DNA from: Streptomyces echinatus
Lineage (GTDB): Bacteria; Actinomycetota; Actinomycetes; Streptomycetales; Streptomycetaceae
DNA length: 64,000 nucleotides
NCBI RefSeq assembly: GCF_014203595.1
Contig: NZ_JACHJK010000001.1
Location: 746,582-810,581, forward strand
Direction of reading: 5' to 3'
Shown: positions 1 through 8,729 of the stretch, in pieces
How positions within the stretch are numbered: position 1 is the first letter of the stretch
Layout: every line of letters starts with the position of its first letter
The notes under the pieces: generated by a model
The model's input: the letters and a program-made list of their open reading frames with translations, nothing else
The model's database searches: none
Told to the model about the DNA's origin: nothing
Made by a program: the position numbers and the translations under genes

Positions 1-16
1 CCTGAGTGGCGGCCAT
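1..16 (-). CDS. acpP: acyl carrier protein AcpP, 5' end only
   Basis: Only the first five codons are inside the window (ATG at 16 on the minus strand, reading MAATQ). An AAGGAG ribosome site lies at 25-30. MAATQ is the N-terminus I remember for Streptomyces AcpP, and acpP is the expected gene after fabH in the fabD-fabH-acpP-fabF operon. The 81-bp gap to fabH holds a small dyad (CCGGA at 70-74, TCCGG at 83-87) that could tune transcription between fabH and acpP; this is inference. Confidence 0.8.
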
Positions 17-97
17 GTCAGGCGCTCCTTCTTAGATATTCCAGACGGTTTGTGGCAGTTGTATCCGCTCCGGACCGCATGATCCGGCACGGAGTGC

Positions 98-1129
98 CTA
101 GGGGAGGGTAACGACCGTGGCGGCGTAGACGAGACCCGCCCCGAATCCGATGACGAGCGCGGTGTCGCCGCTCTTCGCCTCCCCGGTCGCCAGGAGCCGC
201 TCCATCGCGAGCGGGATCGAGGCGGCCGAGGTGTTGCCGGTGGTGCGGATGTCACGGGCGACCGTGACGTGCTCCGGCAGCTTCAGTGTCTTCACCATCG
301 AGTCGATGATCCGCACATTGGCCTGGTGCGGGATGAAGACGTCCAGGTCGTCCGGGCTGATTCCGGCCGCGTCCAGCGCCTGCTGGGCGACCTTCGCCAT
401 CTCGAACACGGCCCAGCGGAACACCGCCTGGCCCTCCTGCGTGATCGCAGGGAACTTGACGTTGCCCTCGCTGTCGAGGGGCAGCGTGGAGACGTCGCCG
501 ACGTGGAAGCGGTCCCAGGGGACGGTCTGCTTGATGGTCCCGGACTTGTCGCCCTCGGAGCCCCACACGGTCGGGCCGATCGCCGGCTCCTTCGAGGGGC
601 CGACCACGACCGCGCCGGCGCCGTCACCGAACAGGAACGCGGTCGCGCGGTCCTCCAGGTCGGTCAGGTCGCTCAGCCGCTCCACACCGATGACGAGCAC
701 GTACTCGGCGGAACCTTCCACCACCATGCCCTTGGCGAGGGTCAGGCCGTAGCCGAAGCCCGCGCAGCCGGCCGAGATGTCGAAGGCGGCGGCCTTGTCG
801 GTGCCGATCCTGTCGGCGATCTCGGTGGCGACGGCCGGGGTCTGGCTGAAGTGCGAGACGGTCGAGACGACCACCGCGCCGATCTGCTCGGCGTCGATGC
901 CCGCGTCGGCGATCGCCTTGCCGGCGGCCTCCACGGACATCGCGGCGACCGTCTCCTCGGGACCGGCCCAGTGCCGGGTCTCGATGCCGGAGCGGGAGCG
1001 GATCCACTCGTCGGACGAGTCGATCTTCTCGAGGATCACCTCGTTCGGCACCACCCGGGTCGGCCGGTAGCCGCCGACGCCGAGGATGCGCGCATACGGG
1101 GCGCCCTTGCTGGGCTTGATCTTCGACAT
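98..1129 (-). CDS. fabH: beta-ketoacyl-ACP synthase III (FabH)
   Basis: Condenses acyl-CoA starter units with malonyl-ACP to begin type II fatty acid synthesis in the cytoplasm. The 343-residue protein is family length and has the catalytic triad: Cys122 in SAGCAGFGYG, His268 in PHQANVRI and Asn299 in TTGNTSAAS. The glycine-rich C-terminal motif GFGAGLVYA is also present. The ATG at 1129 has AAGGAG about ten bases upstream, inside the 16-bp gap after fabD, so the two genes are co-transcribed. In streptomycetes this enzyme accepts branched starters and so sets the iso/anteiso fatty acid pattern (family knowledge, not visible here). Confidence 0.97.
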   Translation of the reverse strand: MSKIKPSKGAPYARILGVGGYRPTRVVPNEVILEKIDSSDEWIRSRSGIETRHWAGPEETVAAMSVEAAGKAIADAGIDAEQIGAVVVSTVSHFSQTPAVATEIADRIGTDKAAAFDISAGCAGFGYGLTLAKGMVVEGSAEYVLVIGVERLSDLTDLEDRATAFLFGDGAGAVVVGPSKEPAIGPTVWGSEGDKSGTIKQTVPWDRFHVGDVSTLPLDSEGNVKFPAITQEGQAVFRWAVFEMAKVAQQALDAAGISPDDLDVFIPHQANVRIIDSMVKTLKLPEHVTVARDIRTTGNTSAASIPLAMERLLATGEAKSGDTALVIGFGAGLVYAATVVTLP

Positions 1130-1145
1130 GCTCTCGGGCTCCTTG

Positions 1146-2099
1146 TCAGGCGCCCGCCGCGTCAGCGGCAGGTGTGGACGCCTCCGCGATGAGCTCGCGA
1201 GCGGCGTCGAGGTCGGCGGGGGTCTTCAGGGCGAGTGTCTTCACACCGGGCAGGGCCCGCTTGGCCAGGCCGGTCAGGGTGCCGCCCGGGCACACCTCGA
1301 TGAGCGCGGTGGCGCCCTGCTTCTGGAACGTCTCCATGCACAGGTCCCAGCGGACCGGGTTGGCGACCTGGCCGACCAGCCGGTCCAGCACCTCGGCGCC
1401 GGACGCGACGGTCCGGCCGTCCTTGTTGGAGACGTAGGTGACCCGGGGGTCGGCCGGCGACAGTTCCGCCGCGGCCTTGGCCAGGGTCTCGACCGCGGGG
1501 GCCATGTGACCGGTGTGGAAGGCGCCGGCGACCTTCAGCGCGATGACCTTGCGGACGCCCTCGGGCTTGTCCTCGTTCAGCGCGGCCAGCTGCTCCAGCG
1601 TGCCCGCGGCGACGATCTGGCCCGCGCCGTTGATGTTCGCCGGGGTCAGGCCCAGCTTCTCCAGGTGCGGGAGGGTCACCTCGGGCTCGCCGCCGAGGAG
1701 CGCCGCCATACCGGTCTCGGTGACCGCGGCGGCGTCGGCCATGGCCAGACCCCGCTTGCGGACCAGATCCAGGGCGGCGGTGTCGTCCAGGACTCCGGCG
1801 AAGGCGGCGGCGGTGATCTCGCCGACGCTGTGGCCCGCGACCGCGCCCGGGGCGATCTCGGCGATGTCACCGAGTGCCGCGGCGGACAGGAGACCGGCGG
1901 CGACCAGCAGCGGCTGGGCCACGGCGGTGTCACGGATGGCGTCGGCGTCGGCCTGGGTGCCGTAGTGGACAAGATCCAGGCCGATGGCGTCCGACCATGC
2001 GGCGACGCGGTCCGCGGCACCGGGCAGTTCGAGCCAGGGAGTCAGGAAGCCGGGCGTCTGGGCGCCCTGGCCGGGAGCGACGAGTACGAGCACTCTCAC
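1146..2099 (-). CDS. fabD: malonyl-CoA:ACP malonyltransferase (FabD)
   Basis: Loads malonyl groups from malonyl-CoA onto AcpP for fatty acid synthesis, and in Streptomyces often onto polyketide ACPs as well. The 317-residue protein carries the acyltransferase nucleophile Ser91 in GHSVGE, the QGAQ loop near the N-terminus (residues 11-14) and His195 in GAFHTGHM. The GTG start at 2099 is followed by a second in-frame GTG two codons later (MRVLVLV); a purine-rich AGAGAGAG precedes it. It is the first gene of the fabD-fabH-acpP operon. The short gap to fasR carries an inverted repeat that may be the operon's control site. Confidence 0.96.
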   Translation of the reverse strand: MRVLVLVAPGQGAQTPGFLTPWLELPGAADRVAAWSDAIGLDLVHYGTQADADAIRDTAVAQPLLVAAGLLSAAALGDIAEIAPGAVAGHSVGEITAAAFAGVLDDTAALDLVRKRGLAMADAAAVTETGMAALLGGEPEVTLPHLEKLGLTPANINGAGQIVAAGTLEQLAALNEDKPEGVRKVIALKVAGAFHTGHMAPAVETLAKAAAELSPADPRVTYVSNKDGRTVASGAEVLDRLVGQVANPVRWDLCMETFQKQGATALIEVCPGGTLTGLAKRALPGVKTLALKTPADLDAARELIAEASTPAADAAGA

Positions 2100-2155
2100 A
2101 CTCTCTCTTGGGGACGGGCACGGCCGCCCGTGAGGACAGGGACGAAGAACACGAA

Positions 2156-2183
2156 GGGCTTTTGTGGGCCCCCGACAAAACCC
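2156..2183 (-). promoter_or_regulatory. inverted repeat between fasR and fabD (candidate operator or terminator)
   Basis: TTTTGT at 2160-2165 is mirrored by ACAAAA at 2175-2180 across a G/C spacer. The arms extend to GGG...CCC with one bulged base. The dyad starts right at the fasR stop codon and sits 57 bp or more upstream of the fabD start. FasR is known to bind the fabDHPF promoter region in S. coelicolor; assigning this dyad as the binding site is inference. With no T run on either strand, a classic terminator is less likely. Confidence 0.4.
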
Positions 2184-3388
2184 TATGCCTGGGCTTCACC
2201 GTCGGCCAGACGCCCCAGGATGAGGGCGATCCGCAGTGTGAACGCGGATCGTACATCCGATGGCGACCAGCCGGTGACGTCTGTCACACGTCGGAGCCGG
2301 TAGCGCACGGTGTTCGGGTGAACGAAGAGCATCCTCGCCGCGCCTTCCAGGCTGCTCGCCTGCTCCAGGTAGACACTCAGGGTTTCCAGGAGGGCCGAGC
2401 CCGCCTCCTCCAACGGTCTGTAGATCTCCTCCACCAGCTGCTCGCGGGCGCCCGGATCGCCCGCGATGGCGCGCTCCGGCAGGAGATCGTCCGCCAGGGC
2501 CGGCCGCGGCGCGTCCTGCCAGGCGGAGCAGGCCTTCAGCCCGGCGGCGGCGGCCTGCGCGGACCGGGGGCCGGCCAGCAGGTCGGGCACCACGGGACCC
2601 GCGACGACCGGCCCGGCGGCGAACGGCCCGATCAGCGACTTGGCGACGGCGAGAGGGTTGTCGCTGCCGCCCGCGATGACCACGAGCCGGTCCCCGAGCA
2701 CCCCGGTGAGCACCTGCAGCTTGGCGTGCCGGGCGGCCCGCCGGATGGCCTCCACGGTCAGCTCGCTGTCCCCGTCGGGCGCGGTCCCGAGCACGACACA
2801 GACATGCTCGGGCGAGTTCCAGCCGAGCGCCGCGGCCCGGCTCACGGCCCCCTCGTCCGCCTCCCCGCTGAGCACGGCGTTCACGACCAGCGACTCCAGC
2901 CGGGCGTCCCAGGCACCCCGTGCCTCGGCGGCCTGGGCGTACACCTGGGCGGTGGCGAAGGCGATCTCCCGGGCGTACACCAGCAGCGCCTCACGCAGCA
3001 CGCTCTCGTCCCCGGGGGCCGCCACCTCGTCGATGGCGGACTCCATGACCTCGATCGTGGTGCGCACCATCTCCACGGTCTGCCGCAGCGTGATGGCCCG
3101 GGTCAGCTCGCGCGGCGCCGTGCCGAAGACGTCCGTGGAGATCGCCTGGGGCGCGTCCGGGCGCCGGAACCACTCCGTGAAGGCCGCGATGCCGGCCTGG
3201 GCGACGAGGCCGATCCAGGAACGGTTCTCCGGTGGCATGGCCCGGTACCACGGCAGGGTCTCGTCCATGCGCGCGATGGCCTGTGCGGCGAGACTCCCGG
3301 AGGACTTCTCCAGCCGCTTCAGGGTCGCGGAGTGCTGATGGACGTCGTGGGCTGCGGGACCGCCGTGGTGGGATTCGGGTTCGGGCAC
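2183..3388 (-). CDS. fasR: FasR, PucR-type transcriptional activator of fatty acid synthesis
   Basis: A 401-residue regulator with a C-terminal PucR-type helix-turn-helix (about residues 335-395; ASSLEGAARMLFVHPNTVRY then RLRRVTDVTGW) and a long N-terminal sensory/GGDEF-like region. Its position directly upstream of fabD on the same strand matches FasR, described in S. coelicolor as the activator of the fabD-fabH-acpP-fabF operon. The ATG at 3388 opens MPEPESHHGG. It is transcribed divergently from the pirin gene at 3463, so the 74-bp gap must hold both promoters. Confidence 0.92.
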   Translation of the reverse strand: MPEPESHHGGPAAHDVHQHSATLKRLEKSSGSLAAQAIARMDETLPWYRAMPPENRSWIGLVAQAGIAAFTEWFRRPDAPQAISTDVFGTAPRELTRAITLRQTVEMVRTTIEVMESAIDEVAAPGDESVLREALLVYAREIAFATAQVYAQAAEARGAWDARLESLVVNAVLSGEADEGAVSRAAALGWNSPEHVCVVLGTAPDGDSELTVEAIRRAARHAKLQVLTGVLGDRLVVIAGGSDNPLAVAKSLIGPFAAGPVVAGPVVPDLLAGPRSAQAAAAGLKACSAWQDAPRPALADDLLPERAIAGDPGAREQLVEEIYRPLEEAGSALLETLSVYLEQASSLEGAARMLFVHPNTVRYRLRRVTDVTGWSPSDVRSAFTLRIALILGRLADGEAQA

Positions 3389-3462
3389 GGGGACAAGACT
3401 GCCTTATCGGGACGGGCCCGTGCGTAGCCGGGTCAGGGCTCAGGTCTACGGTGGTGCCCGTG

Positions 3463-4116
3463 ATGGACGTACGGCGCGCCGGCGAGCGCTACCGCGGAGG
3501 GGACCCGGAGGCCGGGATCGACACCCGCCACGCCTTCTCCTTCGGCCCGCACTACGACCCCGGGAACCTGCGCTTCGGCGCGGTCGTCGCCTGCAACGAG
3601 GAGCGGCTGGCCCCCGGCGCCGGTTTCGACGAACACCCCCACAGCCACACCGAGATCGTGACCTGGGTGGTCGAGGGTGAGCTGACCCACCGCGACTCGA
3701 CGGGCCACGAGACGCGGGTACGCCCCGGGGACCTCCAGCACCTCAGCGCGGCGGCGGGGGTACGGCACGCGGAACGCAACGACGGCGACGCCCCCCTCAC
3801 CTTCGTCCAGATGTGGCTGACGCCACGCGAACCGGGCGGCGACCCCTCGTACGTCCTGGTCCCGGGCATCGCCGACGCCACCCCCTACGCCCTCCCGGCC
3901 GCGGGCGCGGTGCTGCACGTGCGCCGCCTGGCACCGGGGGAGCGGACGGCGGTCCCGGCCGCGGCGTACGTGTACGTGCACGTGGTGCGCGGTGAGGTCC
4001 TGCTGGCCGGGGAGACGCTGGGAGCGGGCGACGCGGCGCGGATCACGGGAGCGGAGGGCGCGGAGGCGGTGGCGGTGGCCTCCGCGGAACTGCTGCTGTG
4101 GGAGATGGCGCCCTAG
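3463..4116 (+). CDS. pirin family protein
   Basis: A 217-residue bicupin of the pirin family. The N-terminal cupin has HPHSHTEIVTWVVEGELTHR and the family motif HAERN, which supply the His/Glu metal ligands (iron in characterised pirins). Enzymatic activity, such as quercetinase, is possible but cannot be judged from sequence. The ATG at 3463 (MDVRRAGERY) overlaps a GTG at 3460, which is an equally plausible start. Upstream in-frame codons lie within the fasR promoter region and look non-coding. It is divergent from fasR; no functional link to lipid synthesis is visible. Confidence 0.88.
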   Translation: MDVRRAGERYRGGDPEAGIDTRHAFSFGPHYDPGNLRFGAVVACNEERLAPGAGFDEHPHSHTEIVTWVVEGELTHRDSTGHETRVRPGDLQHLSAAAGVRHAERNDGDAPLTFVQMWLTPREPGGDPSYVLVPGIADATPYALPAAGAVLHVRRLAPGERTAVPAAAYVYVHVVRGEVLLAGETLGAGDAARITGAEGAEAVAVASAELLLWEMAP

Positions 4117-4160
4117 GCTCTTTTCGTCCGGATCCCGCCGGGCGCCCGCGCGGCGCTCCC

Positions 4161-4982
4161 TCAGCCCCGCAGCTCGGCGAGGACCGCGTCCGTGAACACC
4201 GGCCACGCCTCGGTCGCCCAGGGGCCGAACGCGCGGTCCGTCAGGGCGACTCCGGCCACCCCTGCGTCCGGGTCGACCCACAGGAACGTACCGGACTGCC
4301 CGAAGTGTCCGAAGGTGCGCGGTGACGACGAACCCCCCGTCCAGTGCGGGGACTTGTGGTCACGGATCTCGAAGCCCAGACCCCAGTCGTTCGGGTTCTG
4401 GTGGCCGTACCCGGGCAGCACGCCCTTCGTCCCGGGGTACTGCACGGTCATCGCCGCCGCAACCGTCCGCGGATCCAGCAGCCTCGGTGCCTGCACCTCC
4501 GCCGCGAACCGCAGCAGGTCCTCGACGCTCGACACCCCGTCCTTCGCCGGCGAGCCCTCGAGGGACGTCGCCGTCATGCCCAGCGGCTCCAGCACGGCCT
4601 GCCGCAGATACTCCCCGAACGGAATGTCCGTCGCCTTGGCGATGTGGTCCCCGAGCTGCTCGAACCCGGCGTTGGAGTACAGCCGCCGCTCTCCGGGCGG
4701 CGCCGTCACCCGGTGCTCGTCGAAGGCCAGCCCGGAGGTGTGCGCGAGCAGATGGCGGACCGTCGACCCGGGCGGACCGGCCGGCTCGTCCAGCTCGACC
4801 GCGCCCTCCTCGTAGGCGACGAGCGCCGCGTAGGCCGCCAGCGGCTTGGTGACGGAGGCGAGCGGGAAGCGGTGTCCCACGGGACCGTGCGTCCCGAGGA
4901 CGGTCCCGTCCGCTCGTACGACACCCGCCGCCGCGGTGGGGACGGGCCAGTTCTCGGTCAGCGCCAGGCTCTGCAACGACAT
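4161..4982 (-). CDS. serine hydrolase, beta-lactamase/class C PBP fold
   Basis: A 273-residue protein with the three class C motifs: SVTK (nucleophile Ser and general base Lys, about residue 42), YSNAGF (YxN) and HWTGG near the C-terminus. There is no signal peptide, so it is probably a cytoplasmic esterase or peptidase rather than a secreted beta-lactamase. The start is the ATG at 4982 (MSLQSLALTENW). The frame stays open further upstream but reads as arginine/proline-rich non-coding sequence there. It converges with the pirin gene (44-bp gap) and is divergent from the MerR gene, with which it shares a promoter region. Confidence 0.88.
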   Translation of the reverse strand: MSLQSLALTENWPVPTAAAGVVRADGTVLGTHGPVGHRFPLASVTKPLAAYAALVAYEEGAVELDEPAGPPGSTVRHLLAHTSGLAFDEHRVTAPPGERRLYSNAGFEQLGDHIAKATDIPFGEYLRQAVLEPLGMTATSLEGSPAKDGVSSVEDLLRFAAEVQAPRLLDPRTVAAAMTVQYPGTKGVLPGYGHQNPNDWGLGFEIRDHKSPHWTGGSSSPRTFGHFGQSGTFLWVDPDAGVAGVALTDRAFGPWATEAWPVFTDAVLAELRG

Positions 4983-5121
4983 GCGTCCGAGCCTATGCGG
5001 CTCACGGCGGCAGCCGCACCGACGGGTCCGGATCCCGGATGAAGCCCGGCGAGGCGCACAGCGGCTCGGCCTCCGGCGAGTGGGGCCCGGCCGGTGCGGA
5101 TTTCTTACCGGGGGCCGCTTG

Positions 5122-5139
5122 CTTGGAGTGCACTCGAAG
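5122..5139 (+). promoter_or_regulatory. MerR-type dyad operator upstream of the MerR-family gene
   Basis: An 18-bp near-perfect dyad, CTTGGAGTGCACTCGAAG, centred on the palindrome GAGTGCACTC. It ends 16 bp before the ATG at 5156. CATAGC at 5142-5147 could be the -10, placing the transcript start at or next to the ATG, so the gene would be leaderless. A dyad packed between the -35 and -10 is the standard architecture for MerR-family autoregulation. Confidence 0.65.
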
Positions 5140-5155
5140 GTCATAGCGTGGGGGC

Positions 5156-5620
5156 ATGACGGTGATGCAGACCACGCCGGCGGCCACCGAGCGCGCCACT
5201 CCCGCCGACATCTGCTCCGCTCCGCCCCGACGCCACCCCCGCCCCGACGGGCAGGACCGGTACACGATCAGCGAGGTCGTCGCGTTCACCGGTCTCACCG
5301 CGCACACCCTGCGCTGGTACGAGCGGATCGGCCTGATGCCGCACGTGGACCGCTCGCACACCGGCCAGCGCCGCTACAGCAACCGCGACCTGGACTGGCT
5401 GGACTTCGTGACCAAGCTCCGGCTGACCGGCATGCCGGTGGCGGACATGGTCCGGTACGCGGAACTGGTCAGGCAGGGCGAGGACACGTACGGGGAGCGG
5501 CGGGCCCTGCTGGAGTCCACCCGCCGGGACGTGCTGAACCGGATCGCCGAACTGGGCGACACGCTCGCCGTGCTCGACCGGAAGATCAGCTTCTACTCGA
5601 CGGAGGAGACCGCCCGCTGA
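5156..5620 (+). CDS. MerR family transcriptional regulator
   Basis: 154 residues. The winged HTH (about 38-105) begins YTISEVVAFTGLTAHTLRWY and continues with the family signature ERIGLMPHVDRSHTGQRRYS. A C-terminal dimerisation helix (about 110-145) follows. No conserved metal-binding cysteines follow the HTH, so it is not a CueR/MerR metal sensor; it resembles the effector-sensing subgroup often found beside oxidoreductases. A dyad operator lies directly upstream and implies autoregulation. The divergent serine hydrolase at 4982 is a possible second target. There is no Shine-Dalgarno sequence, consistent with a leaderless message. Confidence 0.9.
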   Translation: MTVMQTTPAATERATPADICSAPPRRHPRPDGQDRYTISEVVAFTGLTAHTLRWYERIGLMPHVDRSHTGQRRYSNRDLDWLDFVTKLRLTGMPVADMVRYAELVRQGEDTYGERRALLESTRRDVLNRIAELGDTLAVLDRKISFYSTEETAR

Positions 5621-5670
5621 CCCGGCCCGGGCCGCCGCGACCGGGCGGGCATGGCCGGGGAGCTGCGCCT

Positions 5671-5723
5671 GGATCAGGCCTGACCGGGGCGCGGTGCCAG
5701 GGCCCGCGAATCCGGCCTGATCC
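5671..5723. repeat. 10-bp inverted repeat between MerR gene and DUF4429 gene
   Basis: GGATCAGGCC at 5671-5680 and GGCCTGATCC at 5714-5723 are perfect inverted copies with a 33-base loop. The left arm also overlaps its own palindrome TCAGGCCTGA. It lies between convergent genes (5620 on plus, 5743 on minus), so a bidirectional terminator is the simplest reading, although no T tract follows. Confidence 0.5.
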
Positions 5724-5742
5724 GAGTGAGAGCCCTGGAGCC

Positions 5743-6594
5743 CTAGAGCTCGGCCAGCAGCTCGGCCTTCTTGGAGGAGAACTCCTCGTCCGTCACCAGC
5801 CCGGCCTGGTGCAGTTCCCCGAGATGCCGGATCCGCTCGGCGATGTCGGCCGGGTCACGCCGCGACGGAGCGACCGGCACCGAGGTGACCGCGGCGCGGG
5901 AGCGCATCGCGGCCAGGACCGCGGCGGCGAACGGCAACGACTCGTGCACCGGCCCGTACCCCAGCCCGAACACCACCGAGGCGGGATCCTGGTCGGGCTG
6001 CGCGGGCGCCGCCGCGTCGGCCGAGCGCCTGATCAACCGCAGGTGCCCCTCGAACACCTCCGGTGACCGCCACTCCAGCCCGCTCAGGTCGGCGACCGCG
6101 AAGCTCTGGTCGCCCGCCTTCCACTTCGCCGAGGACGCCCCCGTCCAGGACCAGCGGAACTGCACGGACGTCCCGTCGAAGGACGCCTTCCCGTCGTACG
6201 CCTTGAACTGCAGCGGTGTCTCGGGCGGCGCCACCAGGTGCCGTTCGGCGGGACCGGACTCGGTCAACAGCCCCTTCAGCTCGTCGGCGTAGTACTCGGC
6301 GAGGGTCTCCCGCTCGGCCGGCAGCACCAGCCGGTAGGGGTCGGAGCCCTCCTTCAGCTGCCCGTCGGCCGCCTCCATCAGCGGATCGGCGCCGGGGCGT
6401 GGCCGCAGGCTCAGGACGACCGTGCCGCGCCTGCCCGGGGCGAGGGTCACGCCCTCGACCGCGGACAGCGGGATCCGCCGCTCGCCGAGCGCCTGGAACA
6501 GCTTCGGTGTTCGAATCCCCCGTTCGTAGCGGATGAGCACGGAGTCGGACTCGAACTCCCAGACGGCATGAAAACCCGCCAGTACGTCACCCAT
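5743..6594 (-). CDS. DUF4429 protein with C-terminal SHOCT domain
   Basis: 283 residues. Two copies of a beta-rich DUF4429-type domain fill most of the protein; strand starts include VWEFESDSVLIRYERG near the N-terminus and KASFDGTSVQFRWSW in the middle. The last 35 residues form a SHOCT helix-pair (LGELHQAGLVTDEEFSSKKA ending in LLAEL). These proteins are common in actinobacteria; the fold is PH-like and no enzymatic role is known. The start taken is ATG 6594 (MGDVLAG); ATG 6603 (MSRMGD) is an alternative. It converges with the MerR gene. Confidence 0.85.
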   Translation of the reverse strand: MGDVLAGFHAVWEFESDSVLIRYERGIRTPKLFQALGERRIPLSAVEGVTLAPGRRGTVVLSLRPRPGADPLMEAADGQLKEGSDPYRLVLPAERETLAEYYADELKGLLTESGPAERHLVAPPETPLQFKAYDGKASFDGTSVQFRWSWTGASSAKWKAGDQSFAVADLSGLEWRSPEVFEGHLRLIRRSADAAAPAQPDQDPASVVFGLGYGPVHESLPFAAAVLAAMRSRAAVTSVPVAPSRRDPADIAERIRHLGELHQAGLVTDEEFSSKKAELLAEL

Positions 6595-6660
6595 GCGGCT
6601 CATCGTATGCGGCACGTGCTCCTCCGTCGCCACCCGCGCAGACCGCACTTCCTGCTGTTT

Positions 6661-7878
6661 CTACGCGCGTCCGGCCGTCGTCGTGCCGGACAGACCGGAC
6701 CGGCACGCATCGTCCTCCCGTGCGCACGTGACCGCGCCGTACGCGCCCACGCCGATGCCGGCGAGGTTGCGCAAGCTGTCCGTGCCGGGTGTGAAGTAAC
6801 CGCTGTGACCCTGGGCGTCCCGGGCCGACAGCACTCGCGCGCCGAACCCGGACGACACCGGGTCGGCGCCGTGGCCGAGGCCGCCCAGCTCCAGATACGG
6901 CACGTCCTGCACCCAGTCGCTGGCGTCCCGCATGGCCCACACCCGGGCCGTCGTGCCCAGGTGGGAGGCCTTCGTGACGCGCATGCCGGGGCTCGCGGCC
7001 ACCGCTATGTCGGAGACCCGGCGGGGCATGCCGTGCGCGGCCACCCCGCAGAGCACCGAGCCGTAGCTGTGACAGAACATCGACACCGGGGACCGGCCGG
7101 GCAGGGCGCGCAGCAGCCGGTTCAGCCGTACGGCGCCCTCCGCGGCGCGCAGGCCGGTGGCCGCGTCCACCCCGATCCCGTCGGGGGAGGTGTAGTCGGC
7201 CCAGGCGATCACGGCGGTACGGGTGCCGGGACTCTCGGTGCGCTCGGCCGCGTACAGGGCCTTGGCCATGCCGACCGGGGCGCTGTACGGGCGGTAGGTC
7301 CGCTGGAAGGTGAGCAGGTCGGTGTCGACACCGGGGACGACGACCGAGATCCGGCGGGCCGCCTCGAGGTCGCCGAACACCTCGGCGATCCGGCCCGAGC
7401 CCTCGGGGTCGAAGGCCAGGATCTGCCGGCCGGAGCTCAGCAGGGACTCGTAGCGGTGCATGCGCTGGCCCGCGTCCTGCTGGCCGGCCGGGCTGAGCCG
7501 GCTGTCGTGCATCCGTTTCCGCTCGACCTTGCGGGCCTGCTCCAGCGCGACGCGGTTGGCCCGGTAGCGCAGGGAGACGGGGGCGCCGTTCATGTTGCCG
7601 ACCGCGAGCGGATAGCGGTGGGCGAGACGGTCGCGGTCGTGGGGGGTGAGCCGGGCGAAGAACCGGCCGAGGTGCGCCGGGCCGGCCTCGGGGTCCGGCA
7701 GCGGGAGGCCGTGGAGGTGACCGTGCTCCCACTTGGCGAGCGAGGTCTGCAGCGCCGACGACTCCCGGTGCGTGCGCAGGGCGGTCCAGCCGGTGGTCGC
7801 GAGCATCACGAACACCACGGCCAGTGCGAGAGTTGCGCGCCAGACGTTGAGTTGCGGGGAGGTGTCGAAGGAAGTCAC
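6661..7878 (-). CDS. alpha/beta hydrolase (DUF1023 type), membrane-anchored or secreted
   Basis: 405 residues with one N-terminal hydrophobic segment (about 10-32; LALAVVFVMLATTGWTAL) acting as a signal anchor. The catalytic domain lies in the C-terminal half. The nucleophile elbow is CHSYGS (Ser in G/C-x-S-x-G/S context), preceded by the DUF1023-type strand TAVIAWADYTSPDGIG. Family members are extracytoplasmic esterase/lipase-like proteins of unknown substrate. The GTG start at 7878 has no ribosome site, but TAGTGT lies about eight bases upstream as a possible -10, suggesting a leaderless transcript. Confidence 0.82.
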   Translation of the reverse strand: MTSFDTSPQLNVWRATLALAVVFVMLATTGWTALRTHRESSALQTSLAKWEHGHLHGLPLPDPEAGPAHLGRFFARLTPHDRDRLAHRYPLAVGNMNGAPVSLRYRANRVALEQARKVERKRMHDSRLSPAGQQDAGQRMHRYESLLSSGRQILAFDPEGSGRIAEVFGDLEAARRISVVVPGVDTDLLTFQRTYRPYSAPVGMAKALYAAERTESPGTRTAVIAWADYTSPDGIGVDAATGLRAAEGAVRLNRLLRALPGRSPVSMFCHSYGSVLCGVAAHGMPRRVSDIAVAASPGMRVTKASHLGTTARVWAMRDASDWVQDVPYLELGGLGHGADPVSSGFGARVLSARDAQGHSGYFTPGTDSLRNLAGIGVGAYGAVTCAREDDACRSGLSGTTTAGRA

Positions 7879-8037
7879 TGGGAGGACACACTAGGAGAAC
7901 GAGCGGGTCTCGGGGTAACCGAGTGGCAGGGATCACGTTTTGGGCGACGGGGGACACGGTGCCGACGATCTCGGGGCGGCCGCGCCACAGTTCACCGCAC
8001 GCCGCGCCCCGCTCCACCGGACGCACCGTCAACGACC

Positions 8038-8664
8038 TCAGCTGGTGCGCCAGTTTCCCGTGAGCGCCGAACCCACCTGATCGAGGTACGTCGCGGTGAG
8101 CATACGGATCGATTCCAGGCCGAAGTCCTCACTCGTGCACCAATGCCGTTCGGTGACCCTTATCACCCCGCCGAACACGGCCACCGCCAGCCGGGGCCGC
8201 GGATCGGCGTCGACGTCGACGCCCTCCCGCTCGGCCAGCACCCGCGCGAGGGTCTCCTCCGTGGCCGCCGACCGGCGCAGATGGGCGGCGAGCAGCGCGG
8301 GCGTCGACTCGATCGACCGGTACATGCGCAGATGCAGCTCGACCGGGACGACCGACTCGACGGTCTCGCGGATCGTGTCCCAGCCCTCCAGGAAGGCCTG
8401 CCGCAGGGCCTTCATCGGCGCCTCGTGCGGCGGACGCGCGCGTACGGCCGCCACGAAGGCCTCCTCCGTCATCGCCTGGACCGCGAAGGCCGCGTCCTCC
8501 TTGCCCGCGAAATAGCGGAAGAAAGTGCGCTGCGAGACGTCGACGGCCTCGGCGATCTCGTCGATGGTCGTCTGCTCGTACCCCTGCGTGGTGAACAGCT
8601 CCAGGGCGGCCCGCAGCAGTGCTTCCCGGGTACGCCGCTTCTTCCGCTCGCGCAGCGTCTCCAA
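8038..8664 (-). CDS. TetR family repressor of the adjacent efflux gene
   Basis: 208 residues. The N-terminal TetR HTH (about residues 10-58) includes LRAALELFTTQGYEQTTIDE and the recognition-helix signature VSQRTFFRYFAGKEDAAF. The C-terminal ligand-binding domain is divergent, as usual. It starts with TTG at 8664 behind GAGGGG. It faces the MFS exporter gene head-to-head with a 114-bp gap containing an extended inverted repeat, so it most likely represses both genes until a drug or metabolite binds. Confidence 0.92.
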   Translation of the reverse strand: METLRERKKRRTREALLRAALELFTTQGYEQTTIDEIAEAVDVSQRTFFRYFAGKEDAAFAVQAMTEEAFVAAVRARPPHEAPMKALRQAFLEGWDTIRETVESVVPVELHLRMYRSIESTPALLAAHLRRSAATEETLARVLAEREGVDVDADPRPRLAVAVFGGVIRVTERHWCTSEDFGLESIRMLTATYLDQVGSALTGNWRTS

Positions 8665-8729
8665 TGGCCCCTCTTTCCGTGCACTTTCCTGCGGCCCAGC
8701 GTATGCGCCGGTGTCGTGTCAGTCACCGA

